The position numbers and the translations under genes are program-made. The notes beneath the pieces are model-generated. The model was given only the letters and a program-made list of their open reading frames with translations. It was not told where the DNA came from and searched no databases. A stretch of 64,000 nt of DNA from Woeseiaceae bacterium. Its GTDB lineage: Bacteria; Pseudomonadota; Gammaproteobacteria; Steroidobacterales; Woeseiaceae. Shown piece by piece: positions 1-10,997 of this stretch. The stretch spans positions 52,962 to 116,961 of the forward strand of contig JANQLK010000018.1 in the NCBI GenBank assembly GCA_028280615.1, written 5' to 3'. Numbering within the stretch: the stretch's first letter is position 1; the number at the start of each line of letters is the position of its first letter.

Positions 1-989
1 CCGAAGAGTCGATCGCCCGGATCGAGGGACTTGCCTACGACACGCCGACCGGGATTGCGCCCGGGCTCACGCTCAGGTTTCTCGACGCCGGCCACATCCT
101 GGGCTCGGCGATCGTCTGCCTCGACTACGACGACGGCTCAGGCTCGCGCGGTCTCGTGTTCAGCGGCGATCTCGGCTATCGCGAGTCGCCGGTCATGAAC
201 GACCCGGCCGTGCCCGGGCGAGCCGACACGGTGCTGCTCGAGAGCACCTACGGCGATCGCTGCCATCGGCCGTTCGCCGCTACGCTCGAGGAACTCAAGG
301 GCGTGTTCGAATCGGCCAGCGCTTCGAAGGGCAACATCCTGATCCCGGCGTTCACGGTCGGCCGGACCCAGGATCTCTTGTACCTGATGGCCCGGCACTT
401 CGACGAATGGGAGCTCGGTCGCTGGCAGATCTTTCTTGACAGCCCGATGGGGATCGAGGCCACCGAGGCCTACGCGCGGTTCCGCCACCTGTACGACGTG
501 CACCTGTTCGAATCCGACAGTCGCGCGCCGGACCTGCCGAATTTTCACGCGACGCTCACGACCGAGGAGTCGATGGGCATCAACGCGATCCACTCGGGCG
601 CCATCATCATCGCGGGCAGCGGCATGTGCAGCGGCGGGCGGATTCATCATCACCTGAAGAACAACATCTGGCGGCCCGAGTGCCACGTCGTCATCGTCGG
701 CTATCAGGCTCGCGGCACGCTCGGCCGGCGCATTGTCGACGGCGTGTCCGAGGTGCGGTTGTTCGGCGAGACCTATGACGTGCGCGCCGAAGTACATACG
801 ATCGGCGGCCTCTCGGCGCACGCGGACCAGGACGGGCTGGTCGACTGGTACGCGAGTATCGACGGCCGTCCGGACGTGTACCTCGTGCACGGTGAGCCGG
901 ATGCGCAACAGCCGCTGCTTACGCGCCTGAAGAGCGAGCTCGCGGCGCCCGCGCACATCGCGCGCCACCTCGAAACCGTCCGTCTCTAG
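1..989 (+). CDS. MBL-fold beta-CASP RNA-processing-type hydrolase (5' truncated)
   Basis: The reading frame is open from the first bases of the window, so the N-terminus with the HxHxDH metal site lies outside; the track start at 156 is internal. Visible motifs are DAGHILGSA, FSGDLG and LLESTYGDR (metallo-beta-lactamase motifs 3 and 4), then GSGMCSGGRIHHHLKNN and LSAHADQ, which define the beta-CASP and RNA-specificity segments. Family members are zinc-dependent ribonucleases or related hydrolases in the cytoplasm. The C-terminal VHGEP motif is typical. The ATPase gene follows after 9 bp, so the two may be cotranscribed. The family is secure; the substrate is unknown. Confidence 0.9.
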   Translation, partial: EESIARIEGLAYDTPTGIAPGLTLRFLDAGHILGSAIVCLDYDDGSGSRGLVFSGDLGYRESPVMNDPAVPGRADTVLLESTYGDRCHRPFAATLEELKGVFESASASKGNILIPAFTVGRTQDLLYLMARHFDEWELGRWQIFLDSPMGIEATEAYARFRHLYDVHLFESDSRAPDLPNFHATLTTEESMGINAIHSGAIIIAGSGMCSGGRIHHHLKNNIWRPECHVVIVGYQARGTLGRRIVDGVSEVRLFGETYDVRAEVHTIGGLSAHADQDGLVDWYASIDGRPDVYLVHGEPDAQQPLLTRLKSELAAPAHIARHLETVRL

Positions 990-998
990 CGTTCATTG

Positions 999-3574
<2,576 letters not shown>

Positions 3575-3578
<4 letters not shown>

Positions 3579-4003
3579 TCAGCCGAGTCCAGGAGCAGGT
3601 TGGTTTCCGTCGACTTGATGCCGTCGAGCTGCCGGACTTCGCCGACGATGGCGTTGAAACTCGCGAGCGTGTCGGTGCGGATCTCGGCGATCAGGTCCCA
3701 GCGACCGGTCGTGTGGTGCACGGCCACGACGCTGGGGATACCGCGAAGCTTCGCGATCACGGCTTTCTCCTCGCGGCTGCCGACCGCGATGCTCATGAGC
3801 GCCCGGACCGGGTGCGGCTGCACCTCGGGCCGAACCGAGACCGTATAGCCGAGCACGATCCCGCTCTTCTCGAGCCGTTTCATGCGGTTTTGCACCGTGG
3901 CGCGCGACACGCCGAGCCGGCGCGCGATATCGACGACGGGCAGGCGCGCGTTCTTGCGCAATACGGCCAGCAGGGCCTGGTCGGTGGCATCCAGTGTGAT
4001 CAC
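3575..4003 (-). CDS. Lrp/AsnC family transcriptional regulator
   Basis: A 142-aa protein with an N-terminal winged HTH (residues about 5-60, LGVSRATVQNRMKRLEKSGI) and a C-terminal RAM effector-binding domain of the alpha-beta sandwich type. Length and layout are standard for one-domain Lrp/AsnC proteins, which bind amino acids and form octamers. It is divergent from ornithine cyclodeaminase and arginase, with a 136-bp AT-rich spacer holding palindromes. The likely role is ligand-dependent control of arginine or ornithine catabolism. The function is inferred from position; the family is certain. Confidence 0.92.
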
Positions 4004-4027
4004 GTCCGGTCTTTACCAAATAGATAC

Positions 4028-4102
4028 ATAGATCTATCAAAATGAAAAATATGAGAACAATTCTGTACAGAACGTCATCTGTTTATTGGCCCAGATTGTA
4101 CA
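4028..4102. promoter_or_regulatory. Candidate Lrp-type operator region between regulator and ocd
   Basis: This AT-rich spacer holds a perfect 10-bp palindrome ATAGATCTAT (4028-4037), a perfect 12-bp palindrome TTCTGTACAGAA (4061-4072), and a second TGTACA core at 4097-4102. The two TGTACA cores are 33 bp apart, about three helical turns, as expected for multi-site Lrp binding. No other part of the neighbourhood is similarly AT-rich. Binding itself is an inference. Confidence 0.5.
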
Positions 4103-4139
4103 TAGACTACGCTCATCATTCATCTGCCAGGAACTGGTC

Positions 4140-5189
4140 ATGACCCGATTCATCGATACCCGCGCGCTCGCCGCGCTGCTCGCTCAGGTTGGCGTCCGGC
4201 GTTTCATGAGCGAACTCTCCGTAACCATGCGTGACGACTACCGCCGCTGGCACGAGTTCGACAAGTCGGCCCGGCTGGCGGCGCACAGCGACGTCGGCGT
4301 CATCGAGCTGATGCCGATTTCGGACGCCTCGCAGTACGCGTTCAAGTACGTCAACGGCCACCCGTCGAACGGCCGGTACGAGCTGCCGACCGTCATGGCC
4401 TTCGGCGCGCTGGCTGACGTCGAGACCGGATACCCGACGCTGTTGTCCGAGCTGACGCTCGCGACGGGTGTACGCACGGCCGTTGCGTCGGCGCTGGCCG
4501 CGAGCGTGCTCGCGCGTCCGGATTCCGCAACGATGGGGATGATCGGCTGCGGCGCGCAGAGCGAGTTCCAGGCGATTGCGTTCGAGTCTCTGCTCGGCGT
4601 TCGTCGCGTCCGCCTGTACGACATCGACGCAGCGGCCGTGGCGAAGCTCAGGCGCAACCTCGAGCGGCACACGGATCTCGTTGTCGAGGTCGTCGATTCC
4701 GCACGGGCCGCGGCCGAGGGCGTCGACATCCTGACGACGGCCACGGCCGACAAGGCGCTGGCCACGATCGTCGACACGAGCATGCTGTCCAACGGTCTGC
4801 ACATCAACGCCGTGGGCGGCGACTGCCCGGGCAAAACCGAACTTGCGGCGGGCGTCCTCGAGGCTTCGAGCGTGTTCGTCGAGTTCGAGCCGCAGACGCG
4901 CATCGAGGGCGATATCCAGCAGATGCCGGGGTCCTTCGCGGTCACGGAGCTGTGGCAGGTGCTGACGGGCGCGCATCCCGGCCGCGTCAGCGACTCGGAG
5001 ATCACGGTCTTCGACTCGGTCGGCTTCGCGCTCGAGGATTACTCGATGCTCAGGCAGGTCGGGCACTATGCCGAGTCGCTCGATATCGGCGAGCGGATCC
5101 ACCTCGTGCCCAATCTCGACGACAACAAGAACCTGTACGGCCTGGTCGACTCGGCGCTCGGCGAGCGGCCGGCGCGGGACGCCGCCTGA
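4140..5189 (+). CDS. ocd: Ornithine cyclodeaminase
   Basis: A 349-aa cytoplasmic NAD-dependent enzyme of the ornithine cyclodeaminase/mu-crystallin family, converting ornithine to proline and ammonia. A conserved substrate-side segment (KYVNGHPSNG) is followed by a Rossmann nucleotide-binding region (MGMIGCGAQSEFQ, then LYDID). The NAVGGDCPGKTEL segment is typical of true ornithine cyclodeaminases. I placed the start at ATG 4140, which has AGGA upstream, rather than the track's 4086 start, which would run through the likely operator. It overlaps the arginase gene by one base, so the two enzymes are probably translationally coupled. Confidence 0.92.
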   Translation: MTRFIDTRALAALLAQVGVRRFMSELSVTMRDDYRRWHEFDKSARLAAHSDVGVIELMPISDASQYAFKYVNGHPSNGRYELPTVMAFGALADVETGYPTLLSELTLATGVRTAVASALAASVLARPDSATMGMIGCGAQSEFQAIAFESLLGVRRVRLYDIDAAAVAKLRRNLERHTDLVVEVVDSARAAAEGVDILTTATADKALATIVDTSMLSNGLHINAVGGDCPGKTELAAGVLEASSVFVEFEPQTRIEGDIQQMPGSFAVTELWQVLTGAHPGRVSDSEITVFDSVGFALEDYSMLRQVGHYAESLDIGERIHLVPNLDDNKNLYGLVDSALGERPARDAA

Positions 5190-6136
5190 TGGCCGCGACA
5201 GAGACGCCCGTGGGTCCACAGCGCGGCTCGAAGTCGGTCCGCATCCTCGCGGTCCCGATCGATCTCGGCGCCTCGCGGCGCGGCACCGACGCCGGGCCGT
5301 CGGCCATGCGCGTCGCGGGCTTGAACGGCGCGATCGCGAGGCTCGGCCATACGGTGGCGGGCGACGTCGATATCGACGTGCCGGCGATGGAGACGCGCAA
5401 GGAGAAAAGCGACAGCGCGCGTTTTCTCGACGAGATTCTCGAAGTCTGCACGAATCTCGCCGTTCAGACGCGCGCCGCACTGGCCGCCGGCGACGTTCCG
5501 CTCATCATCGGTGGCGATCACTCGCTGGCGATGGGCTCGGTGGCGGGCGTGGCGGCGCACTACCGCGAGCGGGGCGAGGACATCGGCCTGCTGTGGATCG
5601 ACGCCCACGCTGACATGAACACGCCCGAGTCGTCGCCGAGCGGCAACGTCCACGGCATGCCGCTCGCGCATCTGCTCGGCTACGGCGACGATCGTCTGAA
5701 CAACATCGAGAACAGCCGTCCGGCCGTCAAGCCCGAGAACACGGTGTTGATCGGCGTGCGCGACATCGACGGCCGTGAGCGCGATTTCGTGCGCGAGTCG
5801 GGCCTGACGGTGTTTACGATGCGCGACATCGACGAACTCGGCATGACCGAGGTATGCCGACGTTCGATGCAGGTGCTTACCGCAGGCACGGCCGGCTTTC
5901 ACGTGAGCTTCGACGTCGACGGCTGCGACCCGTCCGTCATGCCGGGCTCGGGCACGCTCGTGCCGGGCGGGATCAACTACCGCGAGGCGCATCAGCTGCT
6001 GGAAAACTGTGCCGACACGGGCAAGATGCTTTCGATGGACGTCGTCGAGCTGAATCCGTTCCTGGACCAGGAAAACGTCTCGGCGGAGCGCGCCGTGACG
6101 CTCGTGCAGAGCGCCTTCGGGCGGAGCATTCTGTAG
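5189..6136 (+). CDS. rocF: Arginase
   Basis: A 315-aa manganese ureohydrolase splitting arginine to ornithine and urea. Metal-ligand motifs are all present: GGDHS, DAHADMNTP and SFDVDGCDPS. The NVHGMPLAHLLG segment is arginase-like rather than agmatinase-like. The longer track ORF (from 4952) runs back into ocd out of frame; the true start is the ATG overlapping the ocd stop as TGATG. With ocd it forms a two-step arginine to proline route that releases nitrogen. The gene ends just before an 18-bp palindrome shared with the convergent sigma factor gene. Confidence 0.94.
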   Translation: MAATETPVGPQRGSKSVRILAVPIDLGASRRGTDAGPSAMRVAGLNGAIARLGHTVAGDVDIDVPAMETRKEKSDSARFLDEILEVCTNLAVQTRAALAAGDVPLIIGGDHSLAMGSVAGVAAHYRERGEDIGLLWIDAHADMNTPESSPSGNVHGMPLAHLLGYGDDRLNNIENSRPAVKPENTVLIGVRDIDGRERDFVRESGLTVFTMRDIDELGMTEVCRRSMQVLTAGTAGFHVSFDVDGCDPSVMPGSGTLVPGGINYREAHQLLENCADTGKMLSMDVVELNPFLDQENVSAERAVTLVQSAFGRSIL

Positions 6137-6140
6137 CTGA

Positions 6141-6158
6141 TAGCCCGGATCCGGGCTA
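6141..6158. terminator. Perfect 18-bp palindrome between convergent genes
   Basis: TAGCCCGGATCCGGGCTA is a perfect inverted repeat lying 4 bp after the arginase stop. It includes the stop codon of the convergent sigma factor gene. It could fold as a GC-rich hairpin in either transcript and work as a bidirectional terminator or RNA end protector. There is no T-tract, so an intrinsic terminator role is uncertain. Confidence 0.4.
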
Positions 6159-7397
6159 GAGACAGGTCGCGAGCCGATCGCGAATGTGCGTTTCAACCGG
6201 CGACGCGAGCCCGCACTCGAGCGCGGCGTTGTAGCACTCGGCTGCCCGTCGCCGGTCGCCGAGCAGGCGGTATACCTCCGCGCGAGCGAGATGCAGCGGC
6301 GGGAAGGCACTCAGTGACTTGAGACTGGAGATCCGCTCGAGCCGTTCGAAAGCGATTTCGGGCTTGCCTCCCATCGCCTGCGCCACGCTCGCGTTGATCG
6401 TGACGACGGGCGAGCCGGTCAGCGTTTCGAGCTCGGCGTACAGCGCCTCGATGGCCGGCCAGTCGCAGCGGTCCCAGCTCTCGGCGGTCGCGTACAGCGA
6501 CGCGATGCCGGCCTCCAGGTGGTAGCGTGTCAGCGCGCTCGCGCGCTGCGAGGACTTGAGATAGCGGAGACCCAGATCGATCAGGTCCCGGTCCCAGAGC
6601 CCCATGTCCTGGTCCGCCAGAAGGACGAGCCTGCCGGACGCGTTCTCGCGGGCATCGAGCCGCGAAGACTGGAAACAGAGCAGCGCGGCCAGCGCCGCTG
6701 ACTGTGCCGTGTCGGTCGGTTCCCGGTCAGCCAGTTCACGGGCCAGGCGCAGCGACTCGCGGGTAACCTCGCGGTTCAGCAACCGATCGCCGCTGCGCGG
6801 GGCATAGCCCAGGCTGAACATCAGGTAAATCACCTTGTGCACGCTGCCGAGTCGTTCGGCGATGCCGAAACGTGACGGCGGATCGGCCAGTGCCGTACTC
6901 TCGGCACGCAGCCTTCGCTTCAGTCGCGCAATTCGCTGCCCGGTCGCCGCGGGTCTCTCGAGCAGCGCGTGCGCAATCTCCCTCGCAGTGAATCCGCTGA
7001 CCAGTTTGAGCGTCAGCGTCAGCCGTTCCAGCTCGTTCAGCGCATCGTTACAGCAGACCAGCATGAGCCTGAGCTCGGGGTCACCGACTGTCGCGCTGAA
7101 CAGGCCATCTGCTCCCGTCGGCGCCGGACCGGTCGAGTCCTTGTCATCCAAAGGTACTTCGCGGCGCTCGCGCTTCAGCCGGTCCCAGGCCCGATTGCGG
7201 GCCACGGTGGCCAGCCAGGCACCCGGGTTGTCCGGTACACCACGATACGGCCAGTGTTGCATTGCCGCGACCAGCGCGTCCTGCGCGACGTCTTCGGCGA
7301 GATCGACCCGGCCGGCGCCCAGGCGCTTCACGAGGTCGGCGACGAGCCGACCCCGTTCGCGCCGGACGATCCGGTCGAGATCGAGCCGCTCTATCAA
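6156..7397 (-). CDS. ECF sigma factor, ECF42-like with long C-terminal extension
   Basis: A 413-aa protein. Sigma region 2 is at residues about 10-80 (AEDVAQDALVAA, then GAWLATVARNRAWDRLKR). Region 4 is at about 115-170, with an HTH around GFTAREIAHALLERPAATGQR. The C-terminal ~230 residues are helical and TPR/DUF6596-like. This size and architecture match the ECF42 group, where the extension replaces a separate anti-sigma factor. Its start overlaps the stop of the upstream YCII/DGPF gene by 4 bp, the classic ECF42 partner. Signal and targets are unknown. Confidence 0.9.
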   Translation of the reverse strand: MIERLDLDRIVRRERGRLVADLVKRLGAGRVDLAEDVAQDALVAAMQHWPYRGVPDNPGAWLATVARNRAWDRLKRERREVPLDDKDSTGPAPTGADGLFSATVGDPELRLMLVCCNDALNELERLTLTLKLVSGFTAREIAHALLERPAATGQRIARLKRRLRAESTALADPPSRFGIAERLGSVHKVIYLMFSLGYAPRSGDRLLNREVTRESLRLARELADREPTDTAQSAALAALLCFQSSRLDARENASGRLVLLADQDMGLWDRDLIDLGLRYLKSSQRASALTRYHLEAGIASLYATAESWDRCDWPAIEALYAELETLTGSPVVTINASVAQAMGGKPEIAFERLERISSLKSLSAFPPLHLARAEVYRLLGDRRRAAECYNAALECGLASPVETHIRDRLATCL

Positions 7398-7759
7398 GCC
7401 TGGTCCTCGCCGGCCTCGTCAACCTGGCGGATTTCGATCCTGTCGTTGTAGGTCAGGTGTGGACAGCTCTTGGCGATCTCGACGGCGGCTTCGTAGCTTT
7501 TCGCGTTGACGAGAATCAGCCCGCCGAGAATCTCGGCCGATTCGGCCGACGGCGTATCGTGGACTTCGATGGTTTCGCCCTTGCTCGACAGGGTGACGCC
7601 AGGGTCATCGACGAGCTTGTGGCCGCCGGCGTAAAGTCCGCGAGCGCCGAGGTCCTGCGACCACGCGATGTAGTCCTTGATGATCTCCATGTATTCCTCC
7701 TGGTCCATTCCCTCGTACCGATCGGCCGCATGTGGCAGCAAAAGTGCGTAGGTATTCAT
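7394..7759 (-). CDS. YCII-related (DGPF) domain protein
   Basis: A 121-aa ferredoxin-fold protein of the YCII family. It starts MNTYALLLPHAADRYEG and has the central GGLILVNAKSYEAAVEIAKSCPHL stretch typical of DGPF proteins. The track ORF starts 135 bp earlier; ATG 7759 is preferred because the protein similarity begins there. It overlaps the downstream sigma gene by 4 bp (ATGA), so the pair is coupled. Family members accompany ECF42 sigma factors and are often their targets; their biochemical role is not settled. Confidence 0.88.
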   Translation of the reverse strand: MNTYALLLPHAADRYEGMDQEEYMEIIKDYIAWSQDLGARGLYAGGHKLVDDPGVTLSSKGETIEVHDTPSAESAEILGGLILVNAKSYEAAVEIAKSCPHLTYNDRIEIRQVDEAGEDQA

Positions 7760-7818
7760 CGTGTCGTTCTCCGCTTGAGTGGTTCTTGCGGCGCCGAACG
7801 GCCCCGCTTTCCTGATAA

Positions 7819-7846
7819 CGACGATTGACAAACGTCGATTTTGACA
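7819..7846 (-). promoter_or_regulatory. Candidate ECF promoter of the DGPF-sigma operon
   Basis: On the minus strand TGTCAA (7846-7841) is followed after 17 bp by CGTCG (7823-7819), about 60 bp upstream of the DGPF start codon. Spacing and the CGTC-type -10 fit an ECF promoter, so autoregulation is plausible. A second TGTCAA lies inside the spacer. The assignment rests on pattern only. Confidence 0.35.
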
Positions 7847-7941
7847 GCGGGGCGAGATTTTTGTGACCGGACACCAGATTGAATATAAAGGCAAAGAGGC
7901 CGGCGCCTGAGTATTGTCGTCGCCTGAGGTAGACTCGCGCG

Positions 7942-8550
7942 ATGGCCAGGCTACTCGTCTACTACGCCCATCCGGGCCACCGCTACTCGAGCGCGAACAA
8001 GGCCATGTGGCGGCGCGCGCGGGCCGTCGACGGCATCACCCACGTCGACCTGTACGCGGAGTACCCGCGCTTCGAGATCGATATCGACGTCGAGCAGGAG
8101 CGGCTCGTGGAACACGACGTGATCGTGTTCCAGTTCCCGATGTTCTGGTACTCGACGCCGTCGCTGATCAAGGAGTGGGAGGACCTCGTTCTGGAACACG
8201 GATTCGCTTACGGCAGCGGCGGTACGGCGCTCAAGGGCAAGACGATGATGCTCGCGGTCACGGCCGCGGGTCCGAAAGACGCTTACGCGCGCGCCGGCTA
8301 CCAGCACTACGACATCCGCACCTTCCTGACGCCGCTCGAACAGACGGCGCATCTCTGCGACATGACCTTCCCGGCGCCGTACGTCCTGTTTTCGTCGCTC
8401 AGGGCGCCGGCGGACGGTCTCATCCAACCGCACGCGGAGGGCTACGGCCGGCTGCTCGCGGCCCTGCGCGACGACCGCTACGACTTCGATGCGGTGGCGG
8501 ACTTCGACGTCGTGCACCACGACAACCTGCCGATCCGGGAGACGAGCTGA
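7942..8550 (+). CDS. KefF/KefG-like NAD(P)H:quinone oxidoreductase
   Basis: A 202-aa flavodoxin-fold protein. The N-terminal LLVYYAHPGH and the later FQFPMFWYSTPSLIKEW are signatures of the Kef ancillary and DT-diaphorase-like family. It binds FMN or FAD and sits on the cytoplasmic face of Kef antiporters as an activating subunit. The antiporter gene begins 2 bp after the stop, confirming the pairing. Together they form a thiol- or electrophile-gated potassium efflux system that acidifies the cytoplasm during electrophile stress. Confidence 0.9.
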   Translation: MARLLVYYAHPGHRYSSANKAMWRRARAVDGITHVDLYAEYPRFEIDIDVEQERLVEHDVIVFQFPMFWYSTPSLIKEWEDLVLEHGFAYGSGGTALKGKTMMLAVTAAGPKDAYARAGYQHYDIRTFLTPLEQTAHLCDMTFPAPYVLFSSLRAPADGLIQPHAEGYGRLLAALRDDRYDFDAVADFDVVHHDNLPIRETS

Positions 8551-8552
8551 TC

Positions 8553-10529
8553 ATGGACGGATTCCTGCTGCTTGCGTTCCTGTTCCTCGTGGGCGGCGTC
8601 ATCGCCGTGCCGCTCGCATCGCGTTTCGGGCTGGGCTCGGTGCTCGGCTACCTGCTCGCGGGCATTGCGCTGAGCCCGATCCTCGCAAGCCTCGAGGTGG
8701 ACGTCGTCAGCATCCAGCACTTCGCCGAGTTCGGCGTCGTCATGATGCTGTTCCTGGTCGGTCTCGAACTCGAGCCGAAAATGCTCTGGCAGATGCGCAA
8801 CAAGCTGCTGGGACTCGGTGGCCTGCAGGTCGGCATCACGATGCTCGCCGTCATGGGTATTGCCATGCTGCTCGGCCAGCGCTGGTCGGTGGCGCTGGCC
8901 GTCGGCTGCATACTGGCGCTGTCATCGACCGCCATCGTGCTGCAGACCCTGAACGAGAAGGGCCTCATGAAGAGTACCGGTGGCCAGTCGAGCTTCTCGG
9001 TGCTGCTGTTCCAGGACATCGTGGTCATCCCGATGCTGGCGTTCATCCCGCTCCTGGCGCTGCCGGAGCTCGCCGACCTCGCGGCGTGGTTCTCGGACGG
9101 CGACGTCGGCGCCGAAGCCGCGGGCGGCGATGGCGGCGATTCGATGAGCCTGGTCGAACGCCTTCCGGGCTGGCAGCGCGGGCTCGTGACCCTGGCCGCG
9201 ATCGCCTTCGTCGTCGTGGGCGGTAGCGTGCTGACCCGGCCCGTGTTCCGCTACATCGCGCTCGCGCGTCTCCGCGAACTGTTCGTCGCATTCGCATTGC
9301 TCATGGTCATTGGCATCGCACTCCTGATGATCGTCGTCGGCCTGTCGCCCGCCCTCGGCACGTTCCTCGCAGGCGTCGTGCTGGCCAACAGCGAGTACCG
9401 GCATGAGCTCGAGAGCAACATCGATCCGTTCAAGGGGCTGCTGCTCGGCCTGTTCTTCATCACGGTCGGCGCGGTCATCAATTTCGATCTGCTGTTTGCC
9501 AACGTCGGGTTGTTCACGGGGCTGACGCTCGGCCTCATGCTGCTCAAGGCCGCGATTCTCTACGCCCTTGCCCGCGCCTTCGGCATCGCCGGCGCCGATC
9601 GCTGGCTGTTCACACTGGGGCTCGCGCAGGCTGGTGAGTTCGGCTTCGTGCTCCTGTCGTTCACGGTCGCAAGCAATGTAATTCCGCCCGCGCTCGCGGA
9701 GCAGCTGCTGCTAGTCGTCGCGCTGTCGATGCTGCTCACGCCGCTGCTGTTCATCGTCTACGAGAAGCTGGTCGCGCCGCGGTTCACAACCGCGCAGGAG
9801 CGGGAGGCGGACGAGATCGACTCCGACGGCGACATCATCATCGCCGGGCACGGCCGTTTCGGCGGCATCATCAACCGCATATTGACCTCGTCGGGGTACA
9901 AGACGACCGTACTCGACTACAAGTCGGAGCAACTCGACGTGATTCGGGCGTTCGGCATCAAGGTGTTCTTCGGCGATGCAACCCGGCCGGACCTGCTGCA
10001 CGCGGCCGGCATCGAGCACGCACGCATGCTGATCATCGCGATCGACGACAAGGAGAACATCACCGAGATGGTGCGCTACGTCGTCGCCAACTATCCGAAC
10101 GTCCACGTCGTCGCGCGCGCCTACGACCGTCTGCACGTCTACGAGCTCTGGGCCGCGGGTTGCCGGGACATCATTCGTGAGAGCTTCGACAGCGCCGTGC
10201 GCGCCGGGCGCTCGGCACTCGAAGCACTCGGCCTGCATCCCTACGACGCGGAACGCCAGGTACGGGGCTTCGTCGCCAACGACAAGGCGCAGCTCCGCGA
10301 TGTCGCCGATCTGTTCGACCCCAGTATCCCCGTCCACGAGAACCAGCCCTACGTCGAGCGCACCAAGGAATACATCGCGCGCACCGAGGACGTCATGCGC
10401 GGCCACAGCGCCTCGTTCGCGAGCCGCGTCGAGCGCGGCTGGGTGCCGCCGACGCTCGAGGACGTCGAGGCCGAGGTGAGCCAGGCGGAAGCGGAAAGAG
10501 ACGGCCGGGAAGCGGCCAGGAACCGTTAA
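8553..10529 (+). CDS. Kef-type K+/H+ antiporter with TrkA-N (RCK) domain
   Basis: A 658-aa protein. The N-terminal ~400 residues form a CPA2 exchanger with many hydrophobic helices, starting MDGFLLLAFLFLVGG. A C-terminal NAD-binding TrkA-N domain follows (IIIAGHGRFGGIINRIL, then VFFGDATRPDLLHAAGIE). The track ORF begins out of context inside the kefF-like gene; ATG 8553 gives the full transporter. A cytoplasmic loop of acidic and glycine-rich residues (GDVGAEAAGGDGGDS) lies between helices. The stop overlaps the convergent GNAT gene by 3 bp. Potassium as substrate is inferred from family and from the adjacent ancillary gene. Confidence 0.93.
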   Translation: MDGFLLLAFLFLVGGVIAVPLASRFGLGSVLGYLLAGIALSPILASLEVDVVSIQHFAEFGVVMMLFLVGLELEPKMLWQMRNKLLGLGGLQVGITMLAVMGIAMLLGQRWSVALAVGCILALSSTAIVLQTLNEKGLMKSTGGQSSFSVLLFQDIVVIPMLAFIPLLALPELADLAAWFSDGDVGAEAAGGDGGDSMSLVERLPGWQRGLVTLAAIAFVVVGGSVLTRPVFRYIALARLRELFVAFALLMVIGIALLMIVVGLSPALGTFLAGVVLANSEYRHELESNIDPFKGLLLGLFFITVGAVINFDLLFANVGLFTGLTLGLMLLKAAILYALARAFGIAGADRWLFTLGLAQAGEFGFVLLSFTVASNVIPPALAEQLLLVVALSMLLTPLLFIVYEKLVAPRFTTAQEREADEIDSDGDIIIAGHGRFGGIINRILTSSGYKTTVLDYKSEQLDVIRAFGIKVFFGDATRPDLLHAAGIEHARMLIIAIDDKENITEMVRYVVANYPNVHVVARAYDRLHVYELWAAGCRDIIRESFDSAVRAGRSALEALGLHPYDAERQVRGFVANDKAQLRDVADLFDPSIPVHENQPYVERTKEYIARTEDVMRGHSASFASRVERGWVPPTLEDVEAEVSQAEAERDGREAARNR

Positions 10530-10816
10530 ACCGCCTGCATCACGTCCGACCATGCCGGGTGACGGCTGTACTGCGCCCGGACGAACGGGCAGAGCGGCAC
10601 GATTTTTACACCGGTCTCGCGTGCGTCGGCGACCAGCCGTTCGACCAAAGCCTGGCCGACGCCCTGCCCACGCAGGCTCTCCGGTACGCCGGTGTGATCC
10701 GCGATGATCGTCGTCTCGTTGAGCTTCGAGAAGGTGAGCTCGGCGGCTTCGTCGTGCCCGTCGACGCGCGCCTCGTAGCGACCGCGGCTGGCCTCGTCGT
10801 GTCGCGTGATCTTCAT
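10526..10816 (-). CDS. Small YjdJ-like GNAT acetyltransferase
   Basis: A 96-aa single-domain GCN5-like protein. The acetyl-CoA loop is VPESLRGQGVGQALVERL, and the C-terminal KIVPLCPFVRAQYSRHPAW stretch is diagnostic for the short YjdJ/NATD1-type family. It is the genuine 3' part of a 690-aa track ORF whose rest is an antisense shadow. It converges on the kef gene with a 3-bp overlap. The substrate is unknown; members acetylate small molecules or protein amines. Confidence 0.87.
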   Translation of the reverse strand: MKITRHDEASRGRYEARVDGHDEAAELTFSKLNETTIIADHTGVPESLRGQGVGQALVERLVADARETGVKIVPLCPFVRAQYSRHPAWSDVMQAV

Positions 10817-10848
10817 TGTCCGAAGGGTAGCAGCAATCGCGGCAGCGG

Positions 10849-10868
10849 GACGTCGGATTTTTTTACAG
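10849..10868 (+). promoter_or_regulatory. Upstream block shared with the second PEP-CTERM gene
   Basis: GACGTCGGATTTTTTTACAG matches GACGCCGAATTTTTTTACAG at 57152-57171 in 18 of 20 positions. It lies 64 bp before the -24 element at 10932 and is intergenic. The repeated occurrence before two PEP-CTERM genes suggests an activator-binding site for a sigma-54 system. Confidence 0.6.
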
Positions 10869-10931
10869 ATCAAGGACCGGCAGACCGGGCTCAGCCCGCG
10901 ATGAGCCGCCCGGATGCCGAGCGCGGCGGGT

Positions 10932-10947
10932 TGGCATGAGTTTTGCA
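10932..10947 (+). promoter_or_regulatory. Sigma-54 (-24/-12) promoter of PEP-CTERM gene
   Basis: TGGCATGAGTTTTGCA matches the sigma-54 consensus TGGCACG-N4-TTGCW at 11 of 12 defined positions, with exact GG-N10-GC spacing. It lies 50 bp before the ATG at 10998, giving a leader of about 40 nt. Confidence 0.75.
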
Positions 10948-10997
10948 GCCGTTCAAGCAACCCACCGTCGATCTCGCCTGCGCCACGGGAGGCCGCA

